A stretch of DNA of 64,000 bases from Blastomussa wellsi (Eukaryota > Cnidaria > Anthozoa > Scleractinia > Plerogyridae). The translations under genes were made by a program, and so were the position numbers. The stretch spans positions 2,400,269-2,464,268 of the forward strand of contig OX393573.1 in the NCBI GenBank assembly GCA_947652115.1, read 5' to 3'. The notes under the pieces were generated by a model. That model was not told the DNA's origin. It searched no databases and saw only the letters and a program-made list of their open reading frames with translations. Positions 50,101-61,795 of the stretch are shown here, in pieces (the stretch's first letter is position 1; each line of letters begins with the position of its first letter).

Positions 50101-51369
50101 TCAACATTAAAAAAGCTTCAGTGTGTAGCCATTCCAATAAAAGCAATTAAGAACAACACCTTCACTTTGCGATGTAGTTTATTGTGTTGTGCAAGCTGAA
50201 AGGTGAATCTAGCTTTTCATGTCTGGATAAAATGCATGTGAGAGACCTTTTAAACAAAAGCTTTCAAATAGAACTTTTTAGTGCTACTATTTATTATGTT
50301 GTACAAGGTGGTTAACTTTTTTGTCAGTCAAAGTAAGCCTAGTGTGATGGGGGGTGACAGCTCTAACAAACGCTGTTTGAGCAGTACCTTGTGTAAATAA
50401 AAGTCTTCCCAAAAATCTGGAATATGGTCCCGAATATTTGAGAGAAATTCCCTAAAAAATCTCAAAAGTCCCGAAATTTTAACTTTATTACTTTGTGTTT
50501 CCCAGGAAGAATTTTGTTTTTCTCCTGAAACAGCCCTTCTTAGAGTTGACACCCCCCATTAGTGTGCAACAATTCTATTGAATGTTTGTCGAGCAATAGT
50601 TTCATATGGCACTGTTGATTATGCTGTGCAAGATGAATCCAACTTTTTAAGTTTGGCTAAATATGCAAGCGAGCGGCTATTCGACAATTCCCGTGGTAGG
50701 GCTACATATTTGGAAAATGAAATTCAAGACGACTTAAAAGTTTTAACCACGGAGCTCCTGTGATAAACAATGAGCCGCATGCCCGTTCAACAAGAGACCA
50801 GCGAAGAACTGCGCTAGTTTAACTACAACTTCACTTAGTTCAGGCTAGAAATGAATAATCGTGACTGACCTTTTTCTGCATGAGCTGAGCTTTAGCCCTG
50901 GCGGCCTTCAACTGTTCTAAACTCTTCCTCTTTTTGAGGAGAGTTTCGGGGACACGTGGAACCTTCTCCCTGTGGAATAAAAGAGAAAGCAACTTAAAAT
51001 GTTAACTTCAGTTTTTTAACAATCAACGATTAAACCAAGTCTAAACACCGCTCTTCACTCACAAGTTGAGAAAGGATTAAAAAACGAAAATAAGGACGAT
51101 AACCAGTCAACATAACCCTTACAGAATGTTAAATTATTCTTTACTCGTGTCGTGTCGAACGCTTCAAGGTTCTCTAGAATCAACATGACAAAATCTAAAC
51201 TAACTTTGATGCCACTATCAATCATTCGCCAGAGGAAATAATTGTATAAAAAGGTAAAGGAACAATTAAAAATCTTTTTCTTGCTAAAGCCGCAATTACA
51301 GAAGGCTTTAATTTGTCCCGATGAAACGGATTGACACCGCTTACGTCGTCTAACTAACCTATCGGCCAT
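47200..51369 (-). CDS. RPL7: Ribosomal protein uL30 / RPL7
   Basis: Five exons (5' to 3') join in frame: 51369-51359, 50969-50870, 50050-49884, 48978-48841 and 47518-47200, giving 244 aa (human 248). The N-terminus [19 protein letters not shown] is followed by a basic region, then [35 protein letters not shown] and a C-terminus [11 protein letters not shown]...LIRKMN, all diagnostic of eukaryotic L7. It is a structural protein of the 60S subunit. The first exon encodes only three codons plus two bases, typical of ribosomal-protein genes. The fourth and third introns each host a U17 snoRNA copy on the same strand. The third intron also contains a decayed partial copy of exon 3. Confidence 0.97.
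47609..47772. mobile_element. Imperfect palindrome, MITE-like
   Basis: Arms of about 70 bases, starting GGCCCTTTGCATAAATGG and ending with the near-complement CCACTTATGCAAAGGGTCC, lie in the last RPL7 intron. Confidence 0.7.
47789..48030. mobile_element. Short inverted-repeat element in the last RPL7 intron
   Basis: AATAGAGAGATTAAGCATGA near 47789 is matched by its complement ending at about 48030, and the match extends through GACGTT. No coding capacity. It lies about 90 bases from the downstream U17 copy. Confidence 0.75.
48119..48358 (-). ncRNA. SNORA73: U17 (E1/SNORA73) H/ACA snoRNA, copy 1
   Basis: The minus strand begins TCCAATGTGACACCC and carries GGCTCTGTC. Mid-molecule it has CGTTGGAGATCAAA, containing an H box AGATCA (48241-48246). 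The 3' hairpin holds GCATATTCCT (m1 motif), GCTTCCCAGAGT, ACTGGGGGGA and AAACCATGCA (m2 motif, 48131-48138), and an ACA box (48122-48124) sits three bases from the 3' end. These match vertebrate U17 in order and spacing; at about 240 nt it is slightly longer than the 207-nt human form. U17/snR30 is the non-modifying H/ACA snoRNA required for early 18S pre-rRNA cleavages. It lies within the RPL7 intron before the last exon, same strand, so release by host-intron processing is expected. Confidence 0.93.
49075..49315 (-). ncRNA. SNORA73: U17 (E1/SNORA73) H/ACA snoRNA, copy 2
   Basis: It begins TCCAACGTGACACCC on the minus strand. The H box is AGATAA (49197-49202), ATATTCCT is at 49136-49143, AAACCATG at 49087-49094 and ACA at 49078-49080. 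The whole RNA is alignable with copy 1 with scattered substitutions, and every diagnostic box is intact, so both copies look functional. It lies in the RPL7 intron between exons 3 and 4. The flanks outside the snoRNA do not resemble those of copy 1 beyond a few bases. Confidence 0.93.
49714..49843 (-). pseudogene. Decayed tandem copy of the 3' part of RPL7 exon 3
   Basis: This 130-base segment is nearly identical to the adjacent 49844-49975, which holds the end of RPL7 exon 3, its donor site and flanking intron. It keeps the sequence around the donor. It lacks two bases in the codons for FYVP, which shifts the frame, and has only the 3' part of the exon. There is no acceptor visible, so it should be skipped. 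Confidence 0.9.
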
Positions 51370-51390
51370 TGCTTCCCCAGGAAAGAGGAA
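51370..51390 (-). promoter_or_regulatory. 5'TOP-like leader of RPL7
   Basis: Immediately before the start codon the minus strand reads CTCTTCCTCTTTCCTGGGG, a C-starting pyrimidine tract. This is the terminal oligopyrimidine pattern that couples ribosomal-protein mRNA translation to growth signalling in animals. The exact transcription start is not determinable here. Confidence 0.5.
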
Positions 51391-52057
51391 GAGCTTGCTG
51401 GGATATGTTCGCTTAGTAGCCGAGCCTTTATTGCTACCGTCGTTGTGTACGTCTCTTGAACTGTCAACCCGCCTCTCGGTTCTGCGGATTTGGCCATTTT
51501 TGCGCCAGTTTATCGATTTTTGCTCCGAAAAACAGAGGCGCTACCTTCTGTCGATTGCAGCATCTCGGAAATGACCTATTCCCTTATTTGCCATGAAAAA
51601 ATGAGAAATTTAAAAGAAATGCATTTGCGAACAGTTGTTGAATTGTTTTGTTCACTAGGAGGGTCACAAGGATAAACGCCTTAAATAAATCCCTTAGTTT
51701 ATCGCACTGATGAAATTTTCGCGACACGTATGTTTCATCAACTGTATGCGCATTTACTTCAAAAGATCACTGTGGTTGAGTTAGTTTAAAAAAAGCGCTT
51801 TACTTGGCATATTCCCATCGTAATTCCCATTCCTCCTCGGTTAGTTCAGTGCCATTGGCGACGGAAAAGCGATGAAAATTTTCCGTAAACAATTTTTCAA
51901 CACACGCAACCCCTTAAATTGTAAAATTCGGACAACTTGTTGTGAAACTGAGAAAAAACAAATCCAGTACCTATAGCTGTACACTGTAGAAATGACTAAT
52001 CAAGATACGAAAATGTTCCACTCAATGCTTAAGTTTTTTAACCTTTACTTGAGGGCT

Positions 52058-52852
52058 CAGGGACGGCGGAGCCGGGGAAGCGCCCCCCCCCCCCCCCCCC
52101 CCACTTTTTACGACGATGATATTTCTTGTTTTAGTATAAGGTGTATATGAAGAAATAATGAAAAAAGGAAAACGTAAATAATAAAAAAAGGAAAACGAAG
52201 AATAAGGAAATGCGAAGGAAATGGATAACTTGTTATCACATTTCAGAGACAATGTATGTCCATCAACATTGGGTGCAGTCAGCTAAGTACATTCAAAGTG
52301 TTGTTGTCGGGACACAACACTGAGGTAGAGTGCTTTGAAGACATCTTAAACGAAGTGGAATCTTTGAATGTACACGAACGAGGTTTAATTGACCAAGTAG
52401 CAAGAATCTGTAAGCTAGTCGGCACGTTAGTCCTGCCACCAGTTCAACAAGGGTGCGTTCGTTTTTAACCACTAAACGAGTGAAAACCTGGCTCCGTTCT
52501 GCGGAAACTTTTCGTGTTTACGTACTTCCTTACGCGCGTCCTTTCCACACACGGGGAGCTTGTATAAAAACCCAGGTTAGTGTTCTTAAGCCGGGATATA
52601 TCGTGGAAGGCTGAAAAATATGTATCAAGCTCACAAAACTTCCAAAATATTGCTGTAAGCACAAAAAGTACCTGTCATTTTACACTTATCCAGGTTGTCT
52701 TTTTTTAAGAAATATCTCATGGAGAATGTTGAAAATACCATTTCCGAGCCTCTAGATTTCAAAATTTTCCCCAGACGCCCCTAAAAACTCGCTCCTCGGC
52801 GCTCGTTTTCAAGCCCCCTCCCCCTACTTTAAAATACGCTCCGCCGTCCCTG
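52058..52852 (+). mobile_element. Degenerate hAT-like element with possible transposase remnant
   Basis: The ends are CAGGGACGGCGGAGC and its exact complement; CAGGG termini are typical of hAT elements. A 70-codon frame at 52256-52468 (ECFEDILNEVESLNVHERG ... LVGTLVLP) resembles the segment preceding the hAT dimerisation domain, but the following SERSFS-type core is absent. No clear 8-base target duplication is visible. A C-homopolymer lies at about 52082-52102. Confidence 0.5.
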
Positions 52853-53700
52853 GGGCAACGTATGAAAGGCAAATAGATCGTAAACTCCACAGCAGCTTAT
52901 TAAAGAAGAACGTGTTGGCAAATGGTCAAATATGAACACTTGCTGAAATTGAGCGCCTCTGCCAAACCAATATTGAAACGTTGGACGTTTACAACAAAAA
53001 GGCCTCAAAGGGCTTAATGAAAGGAAAGGAAACCTTCAATTAACACGTTTGTGGTAAGCCCAATTCAACACGTTTTCAACTCAATACGTTTGTAATTAAT
53101 AATATGCGTTATTACAAGGGCACTAAATATCAGCGTAAACAAAGTTAATGAATCGTGCATTTAGGCGAAAGACTTCCTTGAATTATAAACCGTGATGGGA
53201 AGACATTGAAGGTAACTGAAAAAACGAGTTATTTATTCATTAATTCTTGAATTGACCAAACTGTTGGTGTGAATTGCTTTAAATTTAACTATATTTCATA
53301 TATACGTCGGACAATTAATATGCCAGACGATATTTTGCGATGGGATAATTTACTGCGCGGCTCACATTGTTCACTCCCATATATATGCAGTTTTAAATGA
53401 AAGCTTGAAACTAACAAAACGTAATCAGAATAAACACAAAAAAAAAAAACAGGTAAAAAAACACTGACCGACTTCCGTGTTTTTTCTAATATTCAGGTAC
53501 GTACATGTATTGAAATTGATATGATTAGAAACTTTGTGAATAGGCAATGTCATATATAAGGCTGTGTTGATGCCAAATCTTTTCCACAAGAAAATATATT
53601 CTTGAGATAACACTTTTATAATGAAGTACATCATTTCCAAAAACTTTTAATACCATCCAGCTACTCCAAGGCTTACGCTGCATGATGTAAATAAGGCTAC

Positions 53701-53811
53701 AAGGTCAAACGTCGAACTTCACAAGAGCCGAACCTAATGTAAATGAGCAAAAACAATTGCTTTTGTTCATTTTCATTAGGTTCGGCTCATGCGTAGTTCG
53801 ACCTTTGACCT
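53701..53811. mobile_element. Hairpin MITE
   Basis: Imperfect arms run AAGGTCAAACGTCGAAC...GAGCCGAACCTAATG, with the reverse complement on the right and only a few bases of loop. It is 111 bases and non-coding. Confidence 0.8.
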
Positions 53812-54946
53812 AAGCTTGATTCTTCAATATATAATCAGCAGAGACGTACAGAAGTTTAAAAGTAGAACAGGCCACGACTTTCGTTTTATTCGCCATGTTC
53901 GCTAAGGTGTTTGCAGGCTAAGGTAAGGTTTCATGTTTTACCAAAAGGTAGCTACAATAATGATATCGGCATTGATGGCGTCCAAGCTCTATTGAATCTA
54001 TGTCCTTTCTCTTGCTACAAAAGTGAATCAATATAGGTAACCCTAAGTAGATAGGACACTCGACACCCTTGCATTACTACAGGAATAAGTGGACGCGCAG
54101 AGGCCATAGCGCTTTCTCTCGCCACTGTGACTCGGTTTCAAAATTGTAAATGATCACTAGAGTGCCGTTATATATTGGCTGGGTTTGTTGTTGGTTTGCG
54201 TACTTGCTTTAGAGAGTTTTCTTCCTCTCTTCATGAAAAAACAACTCGCGAAATTCCCTCTCGCTACTAACGAGATTCTGTGAGCTCTTTCGTGCTGTTA
54301 GAGTAAATAAATCACATTCAAATTTAATAAGTTTATTTTATTTTATTTTATTTTCAATGCTTGGCGGCTGCCTTTATATTTCGATGATCAAGTTACATGC
54401 AAAGGCCTCCTGGTTACAAAATAAGGTCGATTGTCTTAAGTGTCCGCCCAGTATGTACTCTCGTGCAATCATACAGGAGCTATGGGTCTCCTTTCTCACC
54501 TCCTTTCTCACAGTTACCAGCCCATTTTGGCCAGTAAATTATGATAACGTTTGGTATGCATGAAGTCTAGTGCTTGGGGCGTATCGTTAATAGCCCATTT
54601 TTGACAAACGGAAAGCAACTAGGAACTGCTAAAGTGGTCTCGACTTTGTTGCTTGTCTTTGCGTGGCGATAAAAAGGATTCCAGAAATATTCAATGTGAC
54701 AGGCAATTTAGTCACAGTAACTCATATTTATTCTTGCCTTTTTAAATCGACTTCAGTCAGTCTAACCAGGAGTTACCACTTTAGCTAGTAAGCGCGAGCA
54801 TAATACATTTCAAGATTATACTTACAAGAGACGTGAAATATGTGGTTGGAAATAATATTAGCTTCTGAATATTCGGGGAATATGTGCAGTTATATAGCCA
54901 CAGGGGACCCAAACTCTGTAATCACTTAATAAAAATACTGTTACTG

Positions 54947-55220
54947 TTTACCTGCGTTCTTGTGTCTTTTTGAGTCGTTTTGGAATGGATTTGAATCAGG
55001 GAGAAGACTGCTTTTTCGTGATTCAACGCGCCGATAACGCCTCAATTTGCCATTATTCTCTCCCGAGGTGTTTTTAATAGTTAATGACGACAATCGAAAC
55101 TTGAGACGTAATTGACGCATTTAATCCCGAAGCAGCGGACACGCAAGGTATATAAACCGTATTCGTATTGATTCAAATCCCGTCTGAAACGACTCAAAAA
55201 GATACAAGAACGCAGGTAAA
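54947..55220. mobile_element. MITE with about 50-base terminal inverted repeats
   Basis: TTTACCTGCGTTCTTGTGTC and its extension to about 55000 are matched in reverse complement at 55167-55220 (GACTCAAAAAGATACAAGAA then CGCAGGTAAA). It is about 270 bases and non-coding. Confidence 0.85.
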
Positions 55221-57799
55221 TAACAATATTTTTATTTTATGTTAAAGCTGATATAGCGTTTGGTTTCCCTGCGATATAGTAAAATGATATTCGTAATTAT
55301 TCATTGCAAACGCGTGGTACTGATAGATATAAGAGAACGAAATCTTCCATTTTAATTTGCTCAAAGGTAATTTTATAAAGTGCTTTACTTCTGAGCATTA
55401 TTATCTGCTGTGCCCATACAGCAATGGTGCATGGCGTAACATTGCATTTGAAAATGTATGTTTCATTTCCCCTTTACATTTCCCCTTTTATTATCCACTG
55501 AAGTGACCAGATCCCATATGGTCTTGTAGCTCAATTTATAGTGCAGTGCGGTGATCTAGTTTAGTGGTTGCAGGCGGCCATATTTGTGTTTAACTGTGTC
55601 GGACGACCAAATCGGGATGTTACTCCTACTAGAAAATCAGCATGTCGAGTTCCCAAACCGATGTCCTCTTCTACAAAATCTTCAATCAGTCTTCTGATAT
55701 CAAGCCGGCGATAGCCGGCAGTCAGGCCAGCCCAGCGCTTAAAATACCGGGGGGCTTAACGTCAACAAGGGTATCACCACACTGCCCTGGCACCTGGCTT
55801 TCAGCGCGTACCAAGTTGGGCACCAACGATGCGAACCCAGGGGGGGGGGGGGGGGTGGGGTGAGTAGAAAAGCTGAATTTCTAGTCTGAAAAGTGTTTTT
55901 TTTTCTTGGCAGGAAGGTCTACATGGTCCCTGGGGCCAGGGTTAAGCACAACCAGTGACAGCCTGCCACTCACAAGAAAGGTGGGTGTGCATGCTACCTG
56001 GTGACAGGTTGGCCGTGATTGATTGATTGGAAAAGCCGGTGTTTTTGCTGGAAAATTCCCAGGCCGGCCTGTGTGAGTTTGACACGGTTCTCATAAATCC
56101 ATATATATATATTTTAAATTAACACCGCTAGCTAGAGGATATTTGCACAAAATTAGTTCTTGTAATAAATGTAAAACATATATTGTTTCATTAGTTTGAA
56201 GGTAAACTTGTATTTGACACGGCAACAAAACAAAATGGTACATGCAGTAGCGACAGTTTAGAATGAAAGATTGATCCTTCGCTAGAAAGGTAAGTCAACA
56301 GTCCGCTATCAAGCTCTTTTTAGCGCAAAATGAGACATAATAATTATAACAAATAGAGCATTTTTTCGTTCCTAATTTAACTTGTTTTCTTGTACCGGAT
56401 GATCAGCTAGTTTTTAACATATGCGTATGCTCAGAGGTTATCAGGCATATCGAAACATTCATTTGATCAAATGACCTGTATTTTTTTGGTAAACCTATAA
56501 GTTTCTACGTGACATAAGATATCAAGAACAATATCTAAGAATAAAGTAAAAGAAAAAAATAAAACAAAACAGGAGCTTGCCTCTCTGGAATAAAATCCGG
56601 TTTCATTAAGATAAAAAAGTGAATTTATTTCACGTTTTAAAAACGCATGTTGTCGGTCAGTAATTGACTAGATTTCTTTTCCAGAAACGTCGTATAAAAC
56701 TTTCAATTTTTAAAACACAGTGACGACCCTTGCGCTCGATTAACGGCTGATATTGATAACTCAAGAAAACAAGAAAAATGAAATGACATCTCGGCAAGAT
56801 ATCAAAGTGACGTGCGGACGTGTTGCCCATTCTTTGGTTAGCTGCAAGCACGCGGCTTCATCTCATCGTTTGAGTTTTTCTTTTTTTTGATAATTTCGCT
56901 GCTGATGACATCAAGTAAATATTATAAACAACTAAAACATTTATAAGGCGAGTTAACGTTCCATATCCATATCTCTTGATTAAAAATACCTCATTCGGAG
57001 ATCGCCTTCACATTTCAAGTCATGCAATAGGAAATACTACGCCACATTTAAGCTGTGATGCGAGCTTAGAATTGCTACAAGAAAAAAAAATTGGAGCGAA
57101 GTTCATGCGGTGTTTTCAATATCACTTCCGTGGTTATATATCAGTAAGGCATAATTTTATGCGCTCAAGGTAGCAAAAATAAAAGCCGTTTTGAACGGCG
57201 GCAGAAATTTTCTCTAGCAGCACGCGGTAGTTACTGATTGGGAAACATATTCTTGATTGCATTGTAACTCAGTTTGCAGCAGCCGAAGACTTTGCCATCT
57301 GAACGTGGTGGCACACAGCCCGGTCGGACTTTAAAACGATGGCGATGGCTTCACTTTGAAAACCCATTAGCGACACATACATATAATTCTTATCCCGGAT
57401 GTTTTGCACTAAAAAGCAGCTGACACAAGGAAAAAGGCATAAAAGCAAGACAACATTATTCTACGTGGTTTGTATTTACGGTGTAACCTGACAGTTTTTC
57501 CGGACAATACAAAACGTTTCAATTGGCCGTTTAGCAGGCTTCCAGACTCAGAATGATGTAAAATTAAGACCAGATATTGGTGTTAGAATGAAGTATAATA
57601 TATTAAATTTTTAGGGAATCGATATTTCCATGGCAACGAGCAACAGAAAATCGAAAAATCAGCAAAATGTACCGTGAACATTTGACGCAGTAACACTGAT
57701 AACCACAATATGATGTACTGGGAATCAGTAAATAAGTAAATTCTGTATATTTGATTTCAAGCCGCAGTTATTATTGGGGAATTGATAAATTCCTGCCAT

Positions 57800-58677
57800 C
57801 AACAAATGCAGACTGCAGACCTGCAGACTGGCGCTCGTGATAGCCTGAATATCACTCCGGTTAGCCTGAATATCACTCCGGTTAGCCTGAATATCACTCT
57901 GGTTAGCCTGAATATCACTCCGGTTAGCCTGAATATCACTCCGGTTAGCCTGAATATCACTCTGGTTAGCCTGAATATCACTGCGGTTAGCCTGAATATC
58001 ACTCTGGTTAGCCTGAATATCACTCTGGTTAGCCTGAATATCACTCTCGTTAGTCTGAATATCACTCCGGTTAGCCTGAATATCACTCTGGTTAGCCTGA
58101 ATATCACTCTGGTTAGCCTGAATATCACTCTGGTTAGCCTGAATATCACTCTCGTTAGTCTGAATATCACTCCGGTTAGCCTGAATATCACTCCGGTTAG
58201 CCTGAATCAATATCACTCTGGTTAGCCTGAATATCACTCCGGTTAGCCTGAATATCACTCTGGTTAGCCTGAATATCACTCTCGTTAGTCTGAATATCAC
58301 TCTGGTTAGCCTGAATATCACTCCGGTTAGCCTGAATATCACTCTGGTTAGCCTGAATATCACTCTCGTTAGTCTGAATATCACTCTGGTTAGCCTGAAT
58401 ATCACTCCGGTTAGCCTGAATATCACTCTGGTTAGCCTGAATATCACTCCGGTTAGCCTGAATATCACTCCGGTTAGCCTGAATATCACTCCGGTTAGCC
58501 TGAATATCACTCTGGTTAGCCTGAATATCACTCTGGTTAGCCTGAATATCACTCTGGTTAGCCCAAACTCCATTGGGTTAGCCTGCTTGCGGTTCAGTAG
58601 TTCTCAATAACAGTAATGGTAACACCATGCATATTTCCTTTAAAACAATTCTGCCAGTCTGCAGTCTGCATTTGTTG
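57800..58677. mobile_element. Inverted-repeat-bounded element carrying a minisatellite
   Basis: CAACAAATGCAGACTGCAGAC starts at 57800. Its complement (GTCTGCAGTCTGCATTTGTTG) ends at 58677, exactly flanking the 21-bp array plus about 90 bases of unique sequence. The left arm contains an extra 8-base CTGCAGAC duplication. No target duplication is obvious. Confidence 0.7.
57841..58562 (+). repeat. 21-bp minisatellite, about 34 units
   Basis: The unit is AGCCTGAATATCACTCYGGTT with three main variants (CCGG, CTGG, CTCG+GTC). Units vary at the same positions and in recurring higher-order blocks. One unit at about 58208 has a 4-base insertion. Because 21 is a multiple of 3, long artefactual ORFs with seven-residue repeats arise on both strands. 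Confidence 0.98.
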
Positions 58678-60975
58678 CACACCGAGATATCACGGCCCAT
58701 TTACTTGTGTGCAATTTTGACTTAATGTTAATGTTACAATATGTATGCCAAGTATGAGTTCATCAGCTGGCATCCTTTTTAAATGTGACGTCATGATGAA
58801 CTACAGGTACTTAAAGCTTTCGAAACTGTGTTCAGTCACCTTAAGAATAGCATTAATAAGCTGTATTGTCACGGCCTCGTTATCATTTGTCGATAAATTG
58901 TGTGCGGAACCATTACCATTACGAGTGTCAACACAGAAATTAATGCGAGTTAGTGCTTAAATGCGAACAGAGACGAGAAAGCATTTACTTACACCGATTT
59001 TGTTTCCCCGCAATCGTATCAACTGACAACATTGGCTTTTAACCTGCGTGAATTGAAAAGAGTCAAAACACGCTTTGGTAAGTGTACGTGCTCATTTGCG
59101 AAACATTTATACATGGTGTTAAACCCTTCGCTGTTGATTAACAGCGTTATACATTTTAATGTCAGCAACATCAAACAAATTTCATTTTTGGTATTCAAGT
59201 TCTTATTATCATTTTCAAAGAGTGCACATATTGAATGCGTATATTGTTTGAATTTGGAAACGTGAGCTGTCCAACACACCGAAACATTCAATAGTTTTTC
59301 CCTTAAAAGACGCCGATTTAATTAACCATGCCGCACTTTAATTTTTTTCCATTATTTTCCAGTTCGGAGCTCTATTATCAGCAGTTACACTGTTTTAGTA
59401 TCGAGGATAATAAATAATAGTTTAAATGGCTGAAGTAGTGAGAACGCTAACCAAATATATGTCTTATGAAGAGTAAGTCAAACTGCTTACTGGGCATACA
59501 GATTACTCCAAACCTTTCATTGAAGGGTGTATATATATGATGTTGTTTTCTATATGGTCGATGTAGATAAGTGCAAAACCACACTGTTTATAGATAACCT
59601 CGGCACTTGATCATGCAGTAATAATTTATTATCGTCCCAGACTGATACATGCAACTCATAAGCGTGAATACAGTGGTAATATTGCTGAAAATTGATTAAA
59701 AACGTTTCGAACTTTGGCAAACTAAAAAGCAGAATAATCTAATTTAATACGAACGTTAATGCAATCATGTTTGCTTGTTTTAAAAAAATCAATTTAAATT
59801 GCATCCTGTTTATTGAGCTACCATAGCCGTGCTGGCAGCTGGCGTCAGAATATTTTAAATGATCAGAAAAAAATTACTTTGGCATAACACCATCGACAAA
59901 TCAGTATTAACATTATGTTCAAAAGATCACCACGGTTTTAGCACCTTGCTCGCTAAGTTCAATCCCCCAAGCAGGTTTTCTACTAGCGCCCAAAAGCAAA
60001 TGTATACTTTCAATGAAAATTGACAGTTTTCAAAGCGGTGACGTCATGAATGTCAGTTTGTTTTGTAACGGTAAGAATTGGGGAATTGATCAGGGTCGCC
60101 ATTTCAAGGTCCTCAAATCAAATGATAAAATACGGTGAAACGTGATTTAAAAATTTTATGTCAGTCGAATTTGAAATTATTTGGCCGGCGATTTCGAAAA
60201 GAAAACAACCACAACAAAAAATGGTAATATCGTATGCCGTGTTGCTATTTTGTCGAAAGTTTTTAGCATTCATTTGGGTTTTGGTAGTCGCCGGTAAGTT
60301 AATTTTAATAATCAACATCCTATTTATAAGCTGCATAATGAATGCGTTTAAATTCTGCGGCTTATCCTATCACACAGATCAACATAATGGTTACTCAATG
60401 AAATAGAAATGGTCATTTTACCGGCGCCGATCTTTGAAGTACAAAGTTATAAGTAAACCGCTTGTAATTGTGTTTATTGAAACGTACGAAATGGCAACGA
60501 GCTGTCAGCCTAAACATGTTTGTAATGTAATTTATCCTGATAACTGCTCGAACTGGTCTACAGTACGAGAGTTCATACGAGAGTTTACTTGGAGAGTCTA
60601 GAAACAAACGCGATCCATGAGAAACTTTCAATGAAAGGTAATTAAACACGTCCAGTAACATAATTTACAGCAATGCAATACTCAGTGAAGATTTCGCTTC
60701 ACCATACAATTTCCATATTTCCGCGATAGCATAATGGTGCACGGAGGTTAGGGCTCTTAAATGGCGTCGGGTATAGGAATCCGACTCGTAATAGTCTCGC
60801 AAAGTTTGAGTGTGAAATATTGCAAAACATGCAAATTAGACGGCCTGTAAGCTCAGTCGAACAGAAATGGTCAACAGAAATCTAAGTCGAAAACACCGTA
60901 TAGTTACGATACGGGTTTTGGAAACTATTATTATAGAATGTTCTGAATCTTGGTCCAATGAGGTTCGAATCATAA

Positions 60976-61221
60976 CCGTGAAGGAGGTTTGGATACCCGA
61001 TCATAATTAGCATAGAGTTTGATGATTTAATTTCTCCGTTTACTCCTTAGTTTTTATTTTGATTGAGAAGATATATCAAACGCTCGAGACAGTGTTTCAT
61101 CACATTTCCAAACACCTCGAAGTTCGTTAAAAATACTTCGCTGCGCGTCATATTTTCAACTCTCTTCTCGGTGTTTGCTAATACCGTTTAAAGACTGTCT
61201 CGAGTGTTTGATATATTACCT
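60976..61221. mobile_element. Fold-back element family D, copy 2
   Basis: It is collinear with 43329-43566: ATTTCTCCGTTTACTCCTTAG, then inverted arms TCAAACGCTCGAGACAGTGT and a complement ending GAGTGTTTGATATATTA. Confidence 0.75.
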
Positions 61222-61427
61222 AAAACTTAGCCTAATAAACTAGAACAGTTGTTGTAGCTACAACACTAATCTCAGTCTCAACTTGAAAGGGGAAAATGCA
61301 GACTTAGGGTTTAGGGTTAGGGTATGAGGCTAGTTTTCGGTTATGGTTAAGGTTAGTTTGTCGTCTCGACTGATTTAATTTCGTATAATTGGTATTGGAA
61401 TATTTCGTTGCATGATAGCATTTAAAC

Positions 61428-61602
61428 CAGTGGCGCATCTAGGAATATTTTAGGGGAGGGGTGAATTGAAAAAAATAGAAATGCTCTGGTGCAAAAGTAG
61501 AAAATGAATAGATTTCTTCGTTACGAAGAGCCAAACTGGGGGGGGGGGGGGGTGGGTGGGTATTCACCCTCTTTACCACCCCCCACTCTGCATTAGCCCC
61601 TG
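61428..61602. mobile_element. Small hAT-like MITE
   Basis: The left end CAGTGGCGCATCTAGG and right end GCATTAGCCCCTG form an imperfect inverted repeat, and both arms are G/C-run rich. A G-homopolymer lies at about 61539-61552. The flanks share TAAAC, but there is no perfect 8-base duplication. Confidence 0.45.
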
Positions 61603-61795
61603 TAAACATTTTGATTCGATCGGCACCACACTCTTAGAAGAGATCTCCAAAATAACGGAAATTTGAAAGCTTTTCTAGGCAGGACTACTACGTCTTCAAT
61701 CTTTTGCTCTTAGGGAAGGCAGTAATCGTAACAAGCTATCCCAGAAGCTAAGAGGCAAAGCACCCAGTTATATCATTCAAGCAGTACGTCCTTTA

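Larger units (their letters stand above)
51391..61795. other. About 10.4 kb without a supported gene
   Basis: None of the short ORFs here has a recognised cellular domain or splices to a neighbour. The content is an hAT-like element (52058-52852), a hairpin MITE (53701-53811), a long-TIR MITE (54947-55220), a G-homopolymer (about 55840-55856), a TIR-enclosed 21-bp minisatellite (57800-58677), fold-back family D copy 2 (60976-61221) and a small hAT-like element (61428-61602). Confidence 0.5.

Noticed and set aside
57725..58573. A 282-codon minus-strand ORF (and 147-codon plus-strand ORF) with seven-residue repeats
   Set aside because: Both are by-products of the 21-bp minisatellite. The minus frame changes reading after a 4-base insertion (RLTRVIF to SDIQANQ), with no conserved protein outside the array.
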